Below, in pieces: positions 9,169-18,024 of a stretch of 45,042 nt of DNA (its first letter is position 1; each line of letters starts with the position of its first letter). Both the position numbers and the translations under genes were made by a program. Below the pieces are notes generated by a model, which searched no databases, had not been told where the DNA came from, and saw only the letters and a list, made by a program, of their open reading frames with translations. The stretch is from the NCBI GenBank assembly GCA_030430575.1, contig JAUIKF010000062.1, forward strand, positions 1-45,042, written 5' to 3'. This DNA is from Bacteroidia bacterium. Lineage in GTDB: Bacteria > Bacteroidota > Bacteroidia > J057.

Positions 9169-10839
9169 ATGACCAAACGCCTTCTGGCGATTACCCTCTT
9201 CTCCTTCTTCACTTTATTCTCCTGGCAGGCATATGCAGGTGACTGTTCTACTGCCACTTCGCTACCTAATACTAACACCTGGGTCAACAATATCAGCCTC
9301 ACTCCAAATTGCCCGCTTAATCCAGGTTATTCCAATGTAGGTTGTCAACAAGACGCCTGGTTTGTTTTTTCTCCTGGAACTCCGGGAACCAATTACAATA
9401 TGCGTTTCCACCTTAACGCTTCTACAGGGAGTACTCCTACCTATTATCATTTATTATATTCTGTAAGTCAGGATGCCAATAATGCCTGTGGGTGGAGTGG
9501 AACCCCGTTTGCTGCAGAATACTTACTAATTGAGACTCAATATCGCCCAGGAGGCGGATATGTGATTTTCACAGCCAATGGCCTTGACGGAAGTGGAACC
9601 TACTTTTTGGTAGTAGAAAACACCTCTACTGGCACTAGCACAGTTAATGGACGTGCCCAACAGATGAGCACGTGTTCTTCGCCTGCAAATGACAGATGTG
9701 CAAATGCTACGCCTCTCGTCTTAGGCGCTGGCATCGATAGCTCAGTACCAACAGGATCCGGAAGTGCTAACGTTGCGTGGAGTGATGGCCTTTGTGGAAC
9801 CACATCCTGTGCAACTGCACAGCGTCCTACCACGGAGTGTGGAGCTGCAGGCCAGGAGGATTATTATTGGAATGCGGGATGTGAACTCAAGACTACAGGC
9901 AAAGACCTTTTCGGTTTTTCAGCGTGTAATTCAGACCTCGACAATAGTGTATGGTATAGCATGAATGTTCCGGGAGGTATTAGTAACAGTGACTGGTATG
10001 TCCACTTAGGAAACATCTCTTGCTCTAGTGGGGGCAGCATTAAGGTTACCCTACTAGATGATGTGACATGCAATGATGCCAGTACCGCCGATATCCTTGA
10101 CAGGCAGGGGCTTTCTCTGACCTTGATGTGTGAGACCGTTGGGGGCGGAAATACCCTCCCGACTCCAGATGCTACCATCGGGCCTGTACGCCTCAATAAT
10201 GGTACAATACATATCCTCATAGATGGAGAAAATAGATCCCAATGTGACTTTTGCCTGGTGATGAGTCGCGACTATAACAATTTCTTGCTGCCTGTAACCC
10301 TCGCCAATTTTTCTGGCAAAAATGAGGCATTCGAAAACCATATATATTGGGAGACCACTTCTGAACAAAACAGCGATTTCTTCGCCGTCCAGCGGAGCCT
10401 CAATGGCAATATGTTTGAAACGATTGGCCATGTGAAAGCACAGGGAAATAGCGATCAAACAGTCTCTTACTCATTTGTAGACAAAGAAGCTCCTTTGGGA
10501 ACAGCTTTCTACCGCCTACGTCAGTTTGACATAGATGGAGAGCAGACAGTCTCTGATGCGATAGAAGTGCACCGAGCAGAAGCTGATTTTGAAATGCACA
10601 AACTTTACCCGAACCCTACAAGTGGCCAGCTAAATGCAACCTATAGTGCAATCGAAGCGGGCATTACCGCTGTCGCCTTCTCTGATGTCACAGGACGTGT
10701 AGTCAAGCAGCTAACACTGCCTACTGATGCTGGGACTAATAGCGCAGAGATTTCGCTTCATGACCTGGCCCCCGGTGTATACTTTGTCCGGTTCCGTCAG
10801 GGAGAGCGGGAATTTGTCAAAAAGATTGTGAAAAACTAA
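9169..10839 (+). CDS. T9SS-secreted surface protein with PPC-like N-terminal modules
   Basis: The start at 9169 gives a proper signal peptide (MTKRLLAITLFSFFTLFSWQ then AYAG); an upstream ATG at 9148 would only put seven residues before it. The 556-residue product has two Cys-rich beta modules, at about 25-165 (QQDAWFVFSPGTPGTNY) and 168-365 (NDRCANATPLVLGAG, DNSVWYSMNVPGG). The pattern NDRCANATPL...VWY is typical of pre-peptidase-like domains in Bacteroidota surface proteins. A beta-sandwich linker follows (LPVTLANFSGK, IYWETTSEQNSDFFAVQRS), the module that usually precedes a T9SS tail. The C-terminal sorting domain runs from LYPNPTSGQ to FVKKIVKN. No enzymatic residues are identifiable. A strong terminator follows 18 bases after the stop. 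Confidence 0.87.
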   Translation: MTKRLLAITLFSFFTLFSWQAYAGDCSTATSLPNTNTWVNNISLTPNCPLNPGYSNVGCQQDAWFVFSPGTPGTNYNMRFHLNASTGSTPTYYHLLYSVSQDANNACGWSGTPFAAEYLLIETQYRPGGGYVIFTANGLDGSGTYFLVVENTSTGTSTVNGRAQQMSTCSSPANDRCANATPLVLGAGIDSSVPTGSGSANVAWSDGLCGTTSCATAQRPTTECGAAGQEDYYWNAGCELKTTGKDLFGFSACNSDLDNSVWYSMNVPGGISNSDWYVHLGNISCSSGGSIKVTLLDDVTCNDASTADILDRQGLSLTLMCETVGGGNTLPTPDATIGPVRLNNGTIHILIDGENRSQCDFCLVMSRDYNNFLLPVTLANFSGKNEAFENHIYWETTSEQNSDFFAVQRSLNGNMFETIGHVKAQGNSDQTVSYSFVDKEAPLGTAFYRLRQFDIDGEQTVSDAIEVHRAEADFEMHKLYPNPTSGQLNATYSAIEAGITAVAFSDVTGRVVKQLTLPTDAGTNSAEISLHDLAPGVYFVRFRQGEREFVKKIVKN

Positions 10840-10857
10840 CGAGATATTTCTCATAAG

Positions 10858-10898
10858 AAAAAGCCTTGAGGGAGCCTGATGCTGTCTCAAGGCTTTTT
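10858..10898 (+). terminator. Intrinsic terminator
   Basis: The 13-bp perfect stem AAAAAGCCTTGAG / CTCAAGGCTTTTT with a 15-nt loop lies just after the T9SS protein gene; the T-run is on the + strand side. Confidence 0.88.
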
Positions 10899-11022
10899 CG
10901 CTTAGCGCCATTCCCCAAAAACCTTGGGTAAATAATGAGATTATCTCTATATTGGACATTATTACGCAATTATTTATGAGTTGCTCTTTTTACTATATAT
11001 TCAATACTAAACCGACACAATT

Positions 11023-12486
11023 ATGGGATGTGGATCATGTGGCAGCGGCGGCTGTACGCCTGCCGGCTGTGGTCAGAAGGGGGGATGTGCCACGGGAGGA
11101 TGCAATAAACTGAATACTTATGATTGGCTGGGCAATATGCTAGGCCCCGACCAGACAGAGGTAGACAACATATACGAAGTTCGATTTAAAAATACCCGCA
11201 AGAGCTTTTTCCGCAATGTCAATGGCTTACGATTATATACCGGTGATTTTGTCGCCGTAGAAAGTGACAGAGGCTATGATGTAGGACAAATTTCTCTTGG
11301 AGGGGTATTGGCAGAGCTTCAGATGAAAAAAAGAGGCTTCAAAAAGAGGCCCGATGATGCCCTCCGCATCTACCGAAAGGCAAATGAAGGAGACGTAGAA
11401 CTCCTTCAAGAACTGAGGGGCAAAGAGCCCAAACTGATCGCCAAAGTAAGAGAGATCATCATTGATCTCAAACTAGAAATGAAACTCTCTGATATAGAGT
11501 TTCAAGGGGATGGTACCAAAGCCATTTTCTATTATATTGCTGATCACCGAGTAGATTTTCGTGAGCTTATCAAACTCCTCGCCAGAGAGTTCCGCGTACG
11601 CGTAGAAATGAAGCAAATCGGCTTGCGACATGAGGCTGGTCTGATTGGGGGCATCGGGGCTTGTGGGCGTGAGCTATGCTGCTCCACATGGTTGACTGAT
11701 TTTAAAACAGTCAGCACTTCGGCCGCTCGGTATCAAAACCTCTCCCTCAATCCCATGAAGATATCAGGCTTGTGTGGGCGACTCAAGTGCTGCCTGAATT
11801 ATGAGCTTGACTCCTATATGGATGCCTTAAAAGACTTCCCCAAGATCGAAAAGATCAAGACGGTCAAAGGCATGGCTTACCTCCAAAAAACAGACATCTT
11901 CAAAGGCATGATGTGGTTTAGTTATCCCGACGAAACGAGCTGGCATCCTTTAGGGGTACAAGAGGTCAAGAAAATCATGGAGTTGAGCGAAAAGGGCGAA
12001 CCTATTGAATCGCTTTCTGCTATTGCGAAAAAACCAGAAACCAGTACGGCAAGGTCCTTTGACTTTGTAGATGTATTGGACACTGATCTGCCAGATCTCC
12101 CTGATAATGAAAGAGGTCGGAGGAAACGCAATAAAAAGCGGAGAAGACCCAATGACCCGCAGCAAAAACAACGTTCAAACCAGCGGTCCAGTCAACGAAA
12201 TAGGCCACAAAAGGGCCAAAAATCCCCTCAAACTACCAAGGAAAAAACTGCGGCTACAGGGGAAAAGAAACAAGCTGATCCACGCAAAAGGCAAGATAGG
12301 CCCAAAGACCAGCAATCTAGGAATCGCAGAGGAAGAAACAACCGCAATAACCCTGAAGGTGCAAACAAGCAACGTAACTCTGGGAACAGGGGAAAATCTG
12401 GCAAGCAAGGAACCCCAGGTAATCAGCAGGGCAATCGTCGACGCGGGAAACCTAAAAATCCGGGTAAACCTCCTGCAAAGGGCTAG
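11023..12486 (+). CDS. ricT: PSP1-domain protein, RicT/YaaT-like
   Basis: The 487-residue product starts with a Cys/Gly-rich segment (MGCGSCGSGGC..., eight cysteines in the first 26 residues), which could bind metal or an Fe-S cluster. The PSP1 C-terminal domain follows at about 80-270, with VDFRELIKLLAREFRVRVEM, GLIGGIGACGRELCCSTW and MKISGLCGRLKCCLNYE; these cysteines match the Fe-S-coordinating region described for RicT of the B. subtilis RicAFT (Y-complex), which affects RNA processing. Residues about 360-487 form a disordered, extremely basic tail (KRRRP, RNRRGRNNRNN), a plausible RNA-binding extension absent from B. subtilis RicT. Its position directly before gldH matches the order seen in many gliding Bacteroidota. 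Confidence 0.9.
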   Translation: MGCGSCGSGGCTPAGCGQKGGCATGGCNKLNTYDWLGNMLGPDQTEVDNIYEVRFKNTRKSFFRNVNGLRLYTGDFVAVESDRGYDVGQISLGGVLAELQMKKRGFKKRPDDALRIYRKANEGDVELLQELRGKEPKLIAKVREIIIDLKLEMKLSDIEFQGDGTKAIFYYIADHRVDFRELIKLLAREFRVRVEMKQIGLRHEAGLIGGIGACGRELCCSTWLTDFKTVSTSAARYQNLSLNPMKISGLCGRLKCCLNYELDSYMDALKDFPKIEKIKTVKGMAYLQKTDIFKGMMWFSYPDETSWHPLGVQEVKKIMELSEKGEPIESLSAIAKKPETSTARSFDFVDVLDTDLPDLPDNERGRRKRNKKRRRPNDPQQKQRSNQRSSQRNRPQKGQKSPQTTKEKTAATGEKKQADPRKRQDRPKDQQSRNRRGRNNRNNPEGANKQRNSGNRGKSGKQGTPGNQQGNRRRGKPKNPGKPPAKG

Positions 12487-12565
12487 ATGATCAATTGTGT
12501 GTTAAACCTGATACAATGTCTCGTTTAGACGCAGCGTCATTTTTTGAACCATATCCTTCCTCTTA

Positions 12566-13033
12566 ATGCTCCTTTTTAATCCAAAAATATTTATCAAAGG
12601 GCTTATCACATGTGTTGTGATAAGTCTTACCAGTTGTGGAGATTCTGCCTTGAGCAAGAAGTTTCCAGATGCCTGCTGGGGATATGACATGCCCCTCTCC
12701 TTTCCTATCACCTTGTCGGAAAATACCCAAGGTATTTTGGTGGAAATAGTTTTTGAAGAAGACTATAGCTACAGCAACCTGTATCTAGACCTTACCCTCA
12801 CCTCTCCTTCGGGCCAGGAAAAAACCCTGCAAGCGACTGAGACCTTTGTTGACCCCTTGGGCAACTGGGCTGTCCCTGCCGATGGCAAAACATATGCCTA
12901 TCAGTTTTCGAGCTTTGCAGCAATAGATGGAATGGAAAACGGCACTTATACCGCTGAACTGGTGCAAGCGATGCGGGATGACCCTTTATGTCATATTAAA
13001 AAAGTAGTAGTCAGGAATAGTACAAATCTATAG
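12566..13033 (+). CDS. gldH: Gliding-motility lipoprotein GldH
   Basis: The 155-residue protein has a lipoprotein signal (LITCVVISLTSC, lipobox Cys at about residue 24) and one beta-rich domain with FPITLSENTQGILVEIVF, the region around YSYSNLYLDLTLTSPSG, and TFVDPLGNWAVPADGKTYAY, which fits the GldH pattern. GldH is a lipoprotein needed for gliding in Flavobacterium johnsoniae and is often encoded just after the PSP1/RicT gene, as here. Identity is from length, lipobox, motif spacing and synteny; the primary similarity is modest. Its last six bases overlap the end of murF on the opposite strand. Confidence 0.75.
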   Translation: MLLFNPKIFIKGLITCVVISLTSCGDSALSKKFPDACWGYDMPLSFPITLSENTQGILVEIVFEEDYSYSNLYLDLTLTSPSGQEKTLQATETFVDPLGNWAVPADGKTYAYQFSSFAAIDGMENGTYTAELVQAMRDDPLCHIKKVVVRNSTNL

Positions 13034-14344
13034 TTGTTCCAATAACCCCTCCAAGGCAATACCTCTCGACCCTTTTAGCAATAACAAATCGACTTCCTCC
13101 ACCAGCCCAAGAAATATCTCTTGGGCACTGGCGACATCTTCAAACCAATAGGAAATGGCTTCCACTTCCGCCAGGCAAGCCTTCATTTCAGGCCCCACCC
13201 CTATCACAATACGAGGGGAGAATTGATTGATGAATTGGCCCAATCGTCTGTGTTCTACCTCGCTCGACTCTCCTAATTCCAACATATCCCCCAAAACAAG
13301 ACCGATCCGCTTATTGGACATCTCAAATATGTTCTGGATAGATGCTTGCATAGAATTAGGATTGGCATTATAAGCATCTAACCAAACCTCGTGTTTGGCT
13401 TTCTTCACCAATTGACTCCGATTATTTTGAGATACATAGGCACTGATCCCATCCTTAAGTTGGCGGATAGAGAGTCCAAAATGTATTCCTACAGCTACTG
13501 CTGCCAAGATATTGGTCAGGTTATAGGTACCTGAAAGTTGGGTTTCAAATTCAACTGGTGCTGGCCACCCCACATAGGAAATGCGAATTTTCATCCCCCC
13601 CAGATCCTGAGACAGGATCTCCCCTTGCAAGTCAGCCGAAGGGCTGCCATAGGAGATCGCAGGCGCTATGCCCTCTGCTACTGAGACTACCCGTTTATCG
13701 CCCCAATTTGCCCAAATAGTCCCTCCATTATCCCTAATGTATCGAAACAATGTCCCTTTCTCTTCTTGGACACCATCCAATCCCCCCAGGCGCTCCAGGT
13801 GAGCTTTGCCGATATTGGTAATCAAGGCCATAGAAGGGCGAGCTATCTGGACCAATTCTTCAATATCTCCTGGCTGGTTGGCTCCCATCTCTACAATGGC
13901 AATTTCTGCATCCTGCGGGATCGCCAAAAGTGTCAGTGGTACGCCAATATGGTTATTGAAATTGCCAGCCGTCGCAAATACACGTTTGCCTCGGCGCAAG
14001 ACAGAAGCCATGAGTTCCTTGGTCGTAGTTTTTCCATTGGAGCCTGTAAGGCCAATAACGGGGATATCGAGCGATTTTCGATACCTCAAGGCCAGGTCCT
14101 GGAGGGCTTTTAGCCCATCCTGAACCAATACATACCTTTCATCATCCTTTATATGATAGACAGGATCATCTAGGACTACATAGGCAGCTCCTTTGGTCAA
14201 CGCTTGTTGGGCGAAGGCATTGCCATCAAAATTTGCTCCTTTTAATGCAATATATATATCTCCTGCTTGTATTTTGCGGGTATCAATGCAAACAGAAGGA
14301 TGTTGTTGGAAAAGGGCGAATAACTGCTCTATGGTAGGCTTCAT
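13028..14344 (-). CDS. murF: UDP-N-acetylmuramoyl-tripeptide--D-alanyl-D-alanine ligase MurF
   Basis: This is a Mur ligase of 438 residues. N-terminal DTRKIQAGDIYIALKGANFDG is the UDP-binding start of MurF. The ATP P-loop is GLTGSNGKTTTKELMASVL, followed by NFNNHIGVPLTLL, IVEMGANQPGDIEEL and NIGKAHLERLGG, and a C-terminal domain with DAYNANPNSMQASI and LGDMLELG. It adds D-Ala-D-Ala to UDP-MurNAc-tripeptide in the cytoplasm. I chose the ATG at 14344 (MKPTIEQ), not 14371, to match the family N-terminus. It is monocistronic, divergent from tsf, and outside any mur gene cluster. Confidence 0.95.
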   Translation of the reverse strand: MKPTIEQLFALFQQHPSVCIDTRKIQAGDIYIALKGANFDGNAFAQQALTKGAAYVVLDDPVYHIKDDERYVLVQDGLKALQDLALRYRKSLDIPVIGLTGSNGKTTTKELMASVLRRGKRVFATAGNFNNHIGVPLTLLAIPQDAEIAIVEMGANQPGDIEELVQIARPSMALITNIGKAHLERLGGLDGVQEEKGTLFRYIRDNGGTIWANWGDKRVVSVAEGIAPAISYGSPSADLQGEILSQDLGGMKIRISYVGWPAPVEFETQLSGTYNLTNILAAVAVGIHFGLSIRQLKDGISAYVSQNNRSQLVKKAKHEVWLDAYNANPNSMQASIQNIFEMSNKRIGLVLGDMLELGESSEVEHRRLGQFINQFSPRIVIGVGPEMKACLAEVEAISYWFEDVASAQEIFLGLVEEVDLLLLKGSRGIALEGLLEQL

Positions 14345-14386
14345 TGGGCAAAAATCTCTATTATTCTGCAAGAAAAAAAATTGGCG

Positions 14387-14418
14387 TTTGTGTATCTACT
14401 TCAATTATCCTAACTTTG
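14387..14418 (+). promoter_or_regulatory. Bacteroidota-type promoter of tsf
   Basis: TTTG at 14387-14390 and TAACTTTG at 14411-14418, spaced by 20 bases, match the Bacteroidota vegetative consensus (TTTG, about 19, TAnnTTTG). The tsf start codon is 49 bases downstream. Confidence 0.7.
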
Positions 14419-14467
14419 CGTGAATTTTTTCAAATAGAAGTCAAAACCTATATAGTTAATAAGCAAT

Positions 14468-15301
14468 ATGGCAATTTCTGCAAAAGATGTAGCAAAACTC
14501 CGAAGCATCACAGGTGCTGGAATGATGGACTGTAAAAAGGCGCTTACCGAAGCAAATGGCGACTTTGATGCAGCAATCGATTTTCTCCGCAAAAAAGGAC
14601 AAAAGGTAGCTGGTAAGCGCGCAGACCGCGACGCAAAAGAAGGCTCTGTATTTGTACATTCTAATGGTGACGCTGCCGTCATCATCGAATTGAACTGCGA
14701 AACAGACTTCGTAGCTAAGAATGACGATTTCCAGGAATTGGGACAAAACATCCTGAATCTTGCCGTTAACGAAAGCCCCGCTGATCTTGAGGCGCTTAAA
14801 GGGCTTTCTATGGATGGCCGTGCGATCGCAGATCATTTGGTAGATGCCATGGGTAAAATCGGTGAAAAGATCGATTTGAGTGTTTATGTAAGAGTCTCTG
14901 GTGACAGCGTTATAACCTACTTGCACCCAGGTGCGCGTATTGGTGTGGCCGTGGCATTTGACAATGTCAATGGAGGAGACGTAGCCAATGTCGGAAAAGA
15001 TATTGCCATGCAGATCACTGCCATGAGCCCTATCGCTATTGATAAAGATGATGTACCTGAGGCTATTGTTGAGAAAGAATTGCAGATTGGGAGAGAGCAA
15101 GCCCTTGAAGAAGGCAAGCCCGCCCAGATTGTAGATAAAATCGCAATGGGTAAACTCAATAAGTACTATAAAGAAAATACCCTCCTGAATCAGGAATTTG
15201 TGAAGGATACTTCCATGACTGTGGGACAATATATCAAAAAATCGCTTGGTGCCGACGCCAAGGTATCCGCCTTCAAACGGATTCAGCTAGGCGCCCATTA
15301 A
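14468..15301 (+). CDS. tsf: Translation elongation factor Ts
   Basis: The N-terminal UBA-like helix region ([22 protein letters not shown]) and the signature [16 protein letters not shown], which contacts EF-Tu, are intact, as are the two core subdomains; 277 residues is the usual length. It is the nucleotide exchange factor of EF-Tu in the cytoplasm. In most bacteria tsf follows rpsB; here the upstream neighbour is the divergent murF and tsf has its own promoter. A UUCG-loop terminator separates it from pyrH, which probably reads through in part. Confidence 0.97.
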   Translation: MAISAKDVAKLRSITGAGMMDCKKALTEANGDFDAAIDFLRKKGQKVAGKRADRDAKEGSVFVHSNGDAAVIIELNCETDFVAKNDDFQELGQNILNLAVNESPADLEALKGLSMDGRAIADHLVDAMGKIGEKIDLSVYVRVSGDSVITYLHPGARIGVAVAFDNVNGGDVANVGKDIAMQITAMSPIAIDKDDVPEAIVEKELQIGREQALEEGKPAQIVDKIAMGKLNKYYKENTLLNQEFVKDTSMTVGQYIKKSLGADAKVSAFKRIQLGAH

Positions 15302-15317
15302 TTTGTAAGAATTTAAC

Positions 15318-15349
15318 AAAAGAGAGTTTTTCGAAACTCTCTTTTTTTT
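15318..15349 (+). terminator. UUCG-tetraloop terminator after tsf
   Basis: A 12-bp perfect stem AAAAGAGAGTTT / AAACTCTCTTTT around a TTCG loop is followed by further T residues. It lies between tsf and pyrH, so it may reduce expression of pyrH and frr relative to tsf. Confidence 0.88.
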
Positions 15350-15375
15350 GCCCAATTTTTTATTCTCTCATCCAT

Positions 15376-16083
15376 ATGCTTAAATACAAAAGAATCCTCC
15401 TCAAACTGAGTGGCGAAGCATTGGTCGGTGACCAAGGTTACGGCATCAATGCAGATACCTTAGCGAAATATGCTAAGGAGGTTGTTGAAATCCACAAGAT
15501 GGGCATTGAAGTGGCGATTGTTGTTGGAGGGGGAAATATTTTTAGAGGGATCCAAGCCGAGAAAGCAGGATTTGACCGGGCCAATGGTGACTATATGGGC
15601 ATGCTCGCGACGGTCATCAATGCCCTCGCCTTGCAAGATGCTATCGAGCACCATGGTGCATTTGTCCGGGTACAGTCTGCCATCGAAATGGCCAAAATCT
15701 GTGAGCCTTATATCCGTAGACGGGCTATCCGTCACTTAGAAAAAGGTCGAATTGTCGTCTTTGCTGCCGGAACCGGGAATCCTTTCTTCACCACAGATAC
15801 TGCTGCTAGCCTGCGCGCCATCGAAATCGAGGCCGATGTCGTCCTCAAAGGCACACGGGTAGATGGCGTATATACCGCCGACCCTGAGAAAGATGCCAAT
15901 GCGGTCAAATTTGATGAAATCTCCTTTGCTGATGTCCTCAGCAATCGCCTCAATGTCATGGACATGACAGCCTTTACCTTATGCCAGGAAAATGAGCTGC
16001 CTATCATCATTTTTAACATCAATAAACCCGAGAACCTCAAGCGTATTCTGGAAGGAGAAACAGTCGGTACCCTCGTCTTCTAA
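15376..16083 (+). CDS. pyrH: Uridylate (UMP) kinase PyrH
   Basis: The amino-acid-kinase fold is seen in [49 protein letters not shown] and [18 protein letters not shown]; 235 residues is the normal size. It phosphorylates UMP to UDP in pyrimidine nucleotide synthesis and is typically a hexamer under GTP/UTP control. It lies between tsf and frr in the conserved bacterial order. Confidence 0.97.
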   Translation: MLKYKRILLKLSGEALVGDQGYGINADTLAKYAKEVVEIHKMGIEVAIVVGGGNIFRGIQAEKAGFDRANGDYMGMLATVINALALQDAIEHHGAFVRVQSAIEMAKICEPYIRRRAIRHLEKGRIVVFAAGTGNPFFTTDTAASLRAIEIEADVVLKGTRVDGVYTADPEKDANAVKFDEISFADVLSNRLNVMDMTAFTLCQENELPIIIFNINKPENLKRILEGETVGTLVF

Positions 16084-16159
16084 ACGCTTCCTTTGGAATT
16101 TGACTTTGGATACAATTCAATTAATTTTACCTAAAAGTCAATCCTAACCTATATCCAAT

Positions 16160-16723
16160 ATGGAAGATAAAGTAAAAGAGCTGATGGCCAAGGCCGATTC
16201 GCTCATGAAGAAATCTGTTCTCCACTTAGAGGATGAACTCGCCAAAATACGCGCAGGGAAAGCCAACCCTATGATGCTAGACGGAATCTCAGTAGACTAC
16301 TACGGCACCCCTACGCCTATCAACCAGGTAGGATCCGTGACAGTCACTGATGCACGGACACTCACCGTACAACCTTGGGAAAAGCATATGCTGCCTGTGA
16401 TAGAAAAAGCAATTATGGGGGCCAATATTGGCTTGAATCCATCCAACGATGGGACATTGATCCGAATCCCAGTACCTGTCCTCACAGAGGAGCGCCGCAA
16501 AGGCTTGGTTAAGCAAGCCAATTCTGCTGGGGAGGATGCTAAAATAGCCCTTCGCAACCTTCGCCGTGATGGCCACAAACGCATCGCGGAGTATGTGAAA
16601 GATGGGCTTTCTGAAGATCAGGGAAAGCGTAAAGAAGGGGAGATTGATGAAATGACCAAAAAATACACAGGGAAGGTGGATGAAATCCTGAAAGCGAAGG
16701 AAAAAGACATCATGACAGTTTAG
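16160..16723 (+). CDS. frr: Ribosome recycling factor
   Basis: This is a full-length RRF (187 residues) with LEDELAKIRAGKANPMMLDG, VDYYGTPTPINQVGSV, the domain II segment SNDGTLIRIPVPVLTEERR and C-terminal helices ALRNLRRDGHKRI. With EF-G it dissociates post-termination ribosomes. It is the last gene of the tsf-pyrH-frr group and is followed by a hairpin terminator shared with convergent crtW. Confidence 0.97.
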   Translation: MEDKVKELMAKADSLMKKSVLHLEDELAKIRAGKANPMMLDGISVDYYGTPTPINQVGSVTVTDARTLTVQPWEKHMLPVIEKAIMGANIGLNPSNDGTLIRIPVPVLTEERRKGLVKQANSAGEDAKIALRNLRRDGHKRIAEYVKDGLSEDQGKRKEGEIDEMTKKYTGKVDEILKAKEKDIMTV

Positions 16724-16788
16724 GGGAATTATAGATTATTGATTGAATAATTTCTCACTAATAATTAATAATCAGTCAATTAATAATA

Positions 16789-16818
16789 AAACGAGCTGCC
16801 CTAGGGCGGCTCTTTTTT
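16789..16818. terminator. Bidirectional terminator between frr and crtW
   Basis: GAGCTGCC / GGCGGCTC (one G-T pair) with a CTAG loop is flanked by AAAA on the left and a T6 run on the right. It lies between the convergent frr and crtW stop codons and can serve both. Confidence 0.8.
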
Positions 16819-16819
16819 A

Positions 16820-17485
16820 TTATACAACACGCCATAGTCGCCACCAAGGTGTTCCCGGCTGGTCATGATGGGTGTAATGGTAGCCAAAGAAATAGCAGCT
16901 GAGGAAAGCCCAGAGGTGATTTTTGGGCTGGCTGCGTGCATGATGGTGATTGTCGGGAGCATGTGTCCCTCGATGCGGCAAGAAGGTGCCAAAATAGAAC
17001 AGCTGCAGCATGCTCAATACAGAGGGAATCACCCAGTAGAGGATGGCATTCGTTTCCGCAACCCATATCGTCATGACGTTATAGGCAATGGCTGCCAGTA
17101 CGATTTGTGGCCAAGTGATATATTCTCTCACAAAAGCCAAAAACCATGGTAGAAACCGCTCATTTCCCCTGTGAAAGTCTGGATCTCTATCTGTCGCCAC
17201 ATGGCGATGGTGGGCGTGATGCTTTCGTAGGAGGCGTTTGTATGGATTGAAGATAAACAGAAAAGTGCACAGCCTTCCTATCCACAAATTGACTTTGTGC
17301 CGTCCTGGTGCTACCGTCCCGTGCATGGCATCATGTGCTGTGATGAACAATCCCGTAAAAAGATGCATCTGTATCAACAACCTCACATAGGTCATAGGAT
17401 GCGTCCAGACTACCTCATAACTGAAATTGAGTCCCAGAGAGGTGCCCCAAAGTAAGATGATGGTAATGCCGATGAAAAGGCCCAT
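16820..17485 (-). CDS. crtW: Beta-carotene ketolase CrtW (fatty-acid-desaturase-like)
   Basis: The 221-residue integral membrane protein carries the CrtW histidine clusters HDAMHGTVAPGR, LRKHHAHHRHVATDRDPDFH, FGTFLPHRGTHAPDNHHHAR and FGYHYTHHDQPGTPWWRLW. These diiron-ligand motifs and the surrounding residues fit CrtW 4-ketolases better than CrtZ hydroxylases. The enzyme adds 4-keto groups to beta-carotene (echinenone, canthaxanthin) or to zeaxanthin (towards astaxanthin). It lies downstream of ispH on the same strand but 539 bases away, beyond a repeat element, so it may be transcribed separately. A heptamer array begins 11 bases upstream of its start codon. Confidence 0.87.
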   Translation of the reverse strand: MGLFIGITIILLWGTSLGLNFSYEVVWTHPMTYVRLLIQMHLFTGLFITAHDAMHGTVAPGRHKVNLWIGRLCTFLFIFNPYKRLLRKHHAHHRHVATDRDPDFHRGNERFLPWFLAFVREYITWPQIVLAAIAYNVMTIWVAETNAILYWVIPSVLSMLQLFYFGTFLPHRGTHAPDNHHHARSQPKNHLWAFLSCYFFGYHYTHHDQPGTPWWRLWRVV

Positions 17486-17495
17486 TGGGGGGAAG

Positions 17496-17531
17496 GTTTT
17501 AAGTTTTAGGTTTTATGTTCTAGTGTTCTAG
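17496..17531 (+). repeat. Heptamer array upstream of crtW
   Basis: Consecutive units GTTTTAA, GTTTTAG, GTTTTAT, GTTCTAG and TGTTCTAG. The first 27 bases (17496-17522) are an exact reverse complement of 27739-27765 after the TolC gene. Confidence 0.75.
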
Positions 17532-17764
17532 GTGAACTGACAATTCAACTTAGGGACAGTTTTAAATCAACCCTTAAGCAGCTTAGCTGTCATGTTGAAC
17601 GAAGTGAAACATCTAACTATCTTTTTACAATGAAATGACCCCAGTAAGATCCTTCATTTCATTCAGGATGACAGTAGAACTGTCGACTAAGATAATTGAC
17701 CCAAGTTCAATTGTCTATTCATCTAGGTCTAGTGTTCTTTCAAGACTGAAATGTGAAGAAACCA

Positions 17765-17892
17765 GAGGCGCGGATTACACACAAATCAGCCCCTCGAATC
17801 CGGAAATCCACGCCAGCTTGCATAGCAATCAATTTAATTTGCTGGGGCGGATTTCCGGACGAGGAGTTGGCTCTTGGCGTAATCCGACCCGC
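17765..17892 (+). repeat. MITE-like intergenic palindromic repeat, copy B
   Basis: It begins GGCGCGGATTAC and ends TAATCCGACCC, with inner inverted blocks AATCCGGAAATCC and GGATTTCCGGA. It is the inverted counterpart of 4575-4730. The inner arms flank a short AT-rich loop (CAATTTAATTTGC region), so the transcript would fold into a hairpin. No ORF is present. Confidence 0.7.
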
Positions 17893-17990
17893 TAACTCCA
17901 CAATTCAAAATTGAAAGGTGTAGTTGAAAGGCATTGACTATTCTTGGCTGTCGATTAAGTACAAATAACTAACAAGAAATAAAATTAACA

Positions 17991-18018
17991 TAGAACCTAA
18001 ATCCTAGAACATAGAACC
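17991..18018 (-). repeat. Heptamer array after ispH
   Basis: Units TAGAACC, TAAATCC, TAGAACA, TAGAACC; the complementary version of the GTTCTAG/GGTTCTA array near crtW, forming an inverted pair across the intergenic region. It lies six bases beyond the ispH stop. Confidence 0.7.
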
Positions 18019-18024
18019 TCATTC

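Larger units (their letters stand above)
17486..18024. other. Repeat-rich intergenic region between ispH and crtW
   Basis: No gene was found. The region holds a heptamer array next to the crtW start (17496-17531), MITE-like repeat copy B (17765-17892) and an inverse-oriented heptamer array next to the ispH stop (17991-18018). The stretch around 17600-17760 is unassigned. Confidence 0.6.

Noticed and set aside
10054-10458. 134-residue minus-strand ORF within the T9SS gene
   Set aside because: Antisense shadow; no start context or family.
14456-15229. 257-residue minus-strand ORF over tsf
   Set aside because: It is an antisense shadow of tsf, whose family signature is unmistakable on the plus strand.
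16820-17485. CrtZ hydroxylase or generic desaturase instead of CrtW
   Set aside because: The motifs HDAMHG, HHAHHRHVAT and FGTFLPHR follow the CrtW order.
17600-17760. Short plus-strand ORF (17635-17895)
   Set aside because: It runs into the MITE-like repeat and has no family similarity or start context.
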